From contig NJFT01000368.1 in assembly GCA_002221725.1 (NCBI GenBank), positions 1-22,590 of the forward strand: a stretch of 22,590 nt of DNA, in the 5' to 3' direction. Every line of letters starts with the position of its first letter. The first letter of the stretch is position 1. This DNA is from Scedosporium boydii. Its lineage: Eukaryota; Ascomycota; Sordariomycetes; Microascales; Microascaceae. The notes beneath the pieces were generated by a model, which saw nothing but the letters and a program-made list of their open reading frames with translations, was not told the DNA's origin and ran no database searches. Below, piece by piece: positions 20,771 to 22,590 of this stretch. Made by a program: the position numbers and the translations under genes.

Positions 20771-21033
20771 GGAATTTCCCACGCTACAGTAAGGCACTTG
20801 AGAGAATAAATCTGGACGTCCACCATCCTTAAATTCCCTCCCCTACCATTCCAACTCATCGCATCTCGAACGATCTGTCCGTATCTCTCAAACCTCCCCC
20901 GACCTCCCGTATTGCCCAAGCATCGATAACCCCTCGATTGCTGGCCGAAAATCCTTACGGTCCCTCTCTGACCAAAACCCTCACCTGCTTTTTACCCCAC
21001 AATCAACAGCCTACAAACCTTTACGCGCCCAAC

Positions 21034-22590
21034 ATGAAGGTCACCTTCAAGGTAAGCCGCCCGACCGGTCATTTGCCACCGAACCCCCGAGCAGTAATCC
21101 GTGGGTTTCGATTCTAATCAATCGATTCGTTTCGTATCTAGGATTTGAAGCAAAACAAGTTTACGCTCGATATCGAGCCCACCGACCTGGTATGCCATCA
21201 TCCCCCGATATTCTCCAACCGCCTTCGTCGCTTCTCGTCGCGCCCAAGCTCCTCTCGCACCCCGCCCGCCACCTCTGGCCGAATGGAAGTCGCAGAGACC
21301 ATGAGTCACGGGAGGAGAGGAGTTCCGCACTTGGTTCAACGACGAGACGGCCGAATTCTGCGCATATGTGACTTCCCCGCATCGATGTCGCATCAACTAA
21401 CTTCACTTACCCCTCCAGATCTCCGCCGTCAAGCAAAAGATCAGCGAGGAGAAGGGATGGGAGCCCAAACAACAAAAGCTGATCTACTCTGGTGTGTACA
21501 TCTTACTTGATACCTGGTCGACGACTGGATCAGATCCCTAACTGTGTGCCAGGCAAAATCCTCAAAGATGAGGAGACCGTCGAGTCCTACAAGATCGAAG
21601 AGAAGGGCTTTGTCGTCTGCATGGTGAACAAGGTAAATGCGAACCGTATCTGTTCCCAGCGTCAGGAACACATGTCTTTAGCCCTTGAGAAGAAGCTCTC
21701 AGCTAACAAGGGAATGCAACCACAGCCGAAGGAACCCAAGCCTGCGCCAGCCGCCTCGTCGTCCGCCGTCCCCGCCACCCCCGCACAGCCCGCCGTTTCG
21801 ACACCCGCTGTCCCAGCTGCTCCAGCCGCCCAGGCCGCGTCGCAAGCCGCCGCTCCTGCTACCCCAACCCCCGCCCGATCCGCCGCTCCTGCCACCAGCG
21901 AGACCTCCGCCGCCTTCAACGACCCCTCTGCCCTAACCGTCGGCGCCGAGCGCGATGTGGCCATAGCCAATATGGAGGCCATGGGATTCGAGCGGACCCA
22001 GGTCGAGGCGGCCATGCGGGCGGCCTACTTCAACCCAGACCGAGCCGTCGAGTACCTCCTCAATGTAATGAATCCCTTGCAATACTCAGTTCATTTCAAT
22101 TTTTCTTGTTGCCATGCTAACCAATACTGCCTTCCTGCAGGGTATTCCTGAGAACATCCAGCGACGAGCTCAGCCAGCAGCAGCTCCCGCCGCCGCTCCT
22201 CAAGGTGTGCCGGCGGCTACCGGCGGTGATGAAGGCAATGTGAACCTCTTCGATCTCGCTGCCCAGCAAGGCGGTGCCACCGCACGCGGAAGTGAAGCGC
22301 CCGCGGCGGCCGCTGCCGGCGCTCAGCAGGGATTCGGAAACCTCGATTTCCTCCGAAACAACCCTCAATTCCAACAACTCCGACAGGTTGTCCAGCAACA
22401 ACCTCAGATGCTGGAGCCTATCCTCGAACAACTCGGCGCCGGTAACCCTGCCCTAGCGCAGCTCATCGCTAGTAACCCCGAGCAGTTCCTCAGTCTTCTC
22501 GGCGAGGATGGGGATGACGATGCCCCTCTCCCCCCCGGTGCTCAGGCCATTTCGGTTACGGAGGAGGAGCGGGATGCTATTGAGAGGGTA
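21034..22590 (+). CDS. rad23: UV excision repair / proteasome shuttle protein Rad23 (3' end cut by window)
   Basis: Rad23 carries ubiquitinated proteins to the proteasome and, with the Rad4/XPC protein, helps recognise damaged DNA. Proposed exons: 21034-21051, 21142-21189, 21419-21491, 21553-21632, 21726-22064 and 22141 to the edge, 336 codons so far. The first four exons build a ubiquitin-like domain, residues 1-73 (MKVTFK, DLKQNKFTLDIEPTDL, ISAVKQKISEEKGW, then KILKDEETVESYKIEEKGF). A Pro/Ala linker follows; UBA1 lies near 145-187 (MEAMGFERTQVEAAMRAAYF); the Rad4/XPC-binding domain near 253-310 (DFLRNNPQFQQLRQVVQQQP); UBA2 begins at EEERDAIER. Roughly 40-50 residues are missing. Intron 4 (93 nt) is in frame and stop-free. 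The last three bases, GTA, could be a codon or an intron donor. Confidence 0.93.
21072..21080 (-). promoter_or_regulatory. Perfect PACE (Rpn4-type) 9-mer in rad23 intron 1
   Basis: The minus strand reads GGTGGCAAA, identical to the proteasome-associated control element bound by yeast Rpn4. In yeast this element regulates proteasome genes and RAD23. Here it lies inside the first intron, 38 bases after the start codon. Function in this lineage is uncertain. Confidence 0.3.

Larger units (their letters stand above)
19016..21033. other. Intergenic region: bdp1 3' end and rad23 promoter
   Basis: Two kilobases with no frame that I can support; the longest are short (up to 146 codons), unconserved and partly opened by non-ATG codons. 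It contains three small repeats listed separately. The last 200 bases are pyrimidine-rich (ACCTCCCCCGACCTCCC and similar) and should be the rad23 core promoter and leader. I found no tRNA-like B box. Confidence 0.6.

Overview
The window is nuclear DNA from a filamentous ascomycete (Pezizomycotina). I infer this from short GT-AG introns (mostly 61-128 nt) with CTAAC-type branch points, pyrimidine-rich leaders, moderate to high GC, and six proteins that read as fungal versions of conserved eukaryotic families. I cannot place it to genus. I see no rRNA, tRNA, CRISPR array or intact transposon.

Layout: positions 1-5564 form a long gene-poor stretch with no protein I recognise. It holds a short ATC microsatellite, a few small repeats and scattered TATA-like boxes. 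Then follow csn1, COP9 signalosome subunit 1 (5565-7296, +, five exons); a single-exon mitochondrial PPR-type protein (8061-10544, +); a SARAF/TMEM66-like ER membrane protein (11386-12303, +); bre1, the histone H2B E3 ubiquitin ligase (16196 down to 13316, -, five exons, C-terminal RING); bdp1, the B'' subunit of TFIIIB (17192-19015, +); and the first 336 codons of rad23, a proteasome-shuttle and DNA-repair factor (21034 to the window edge, +, at least six exons). SARAF and bre1 are convergent across about 1 kb. bre1 and bdp1 are divergent across about 1 kb that must hold both promoters.

The genes are housekeeping functions with no operon-like logic. Three of the six act in ubiquitin or NEDD8 pathways (Csn1, Bre1, Rad23), and the SARAF-like protein carries a PPxY motif of the kind bound by Nedd4/Rsp5 ligases. 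This is probably chance clustering. I found no clear undescribed system. The best leads are a SARAF homologue in a kingdom thought to lack its animal partners STIM and Orai, an in-frame stop-free intron in rad23, a perfect Rpn4/PACE-type 9-mer in rad23 intron 1, an 82-codon upstream ORF before bdp1, and the unexplained first 5.5 kb. Splice sites were placed by eye from consensus sequences and family continuity, without transcript data.
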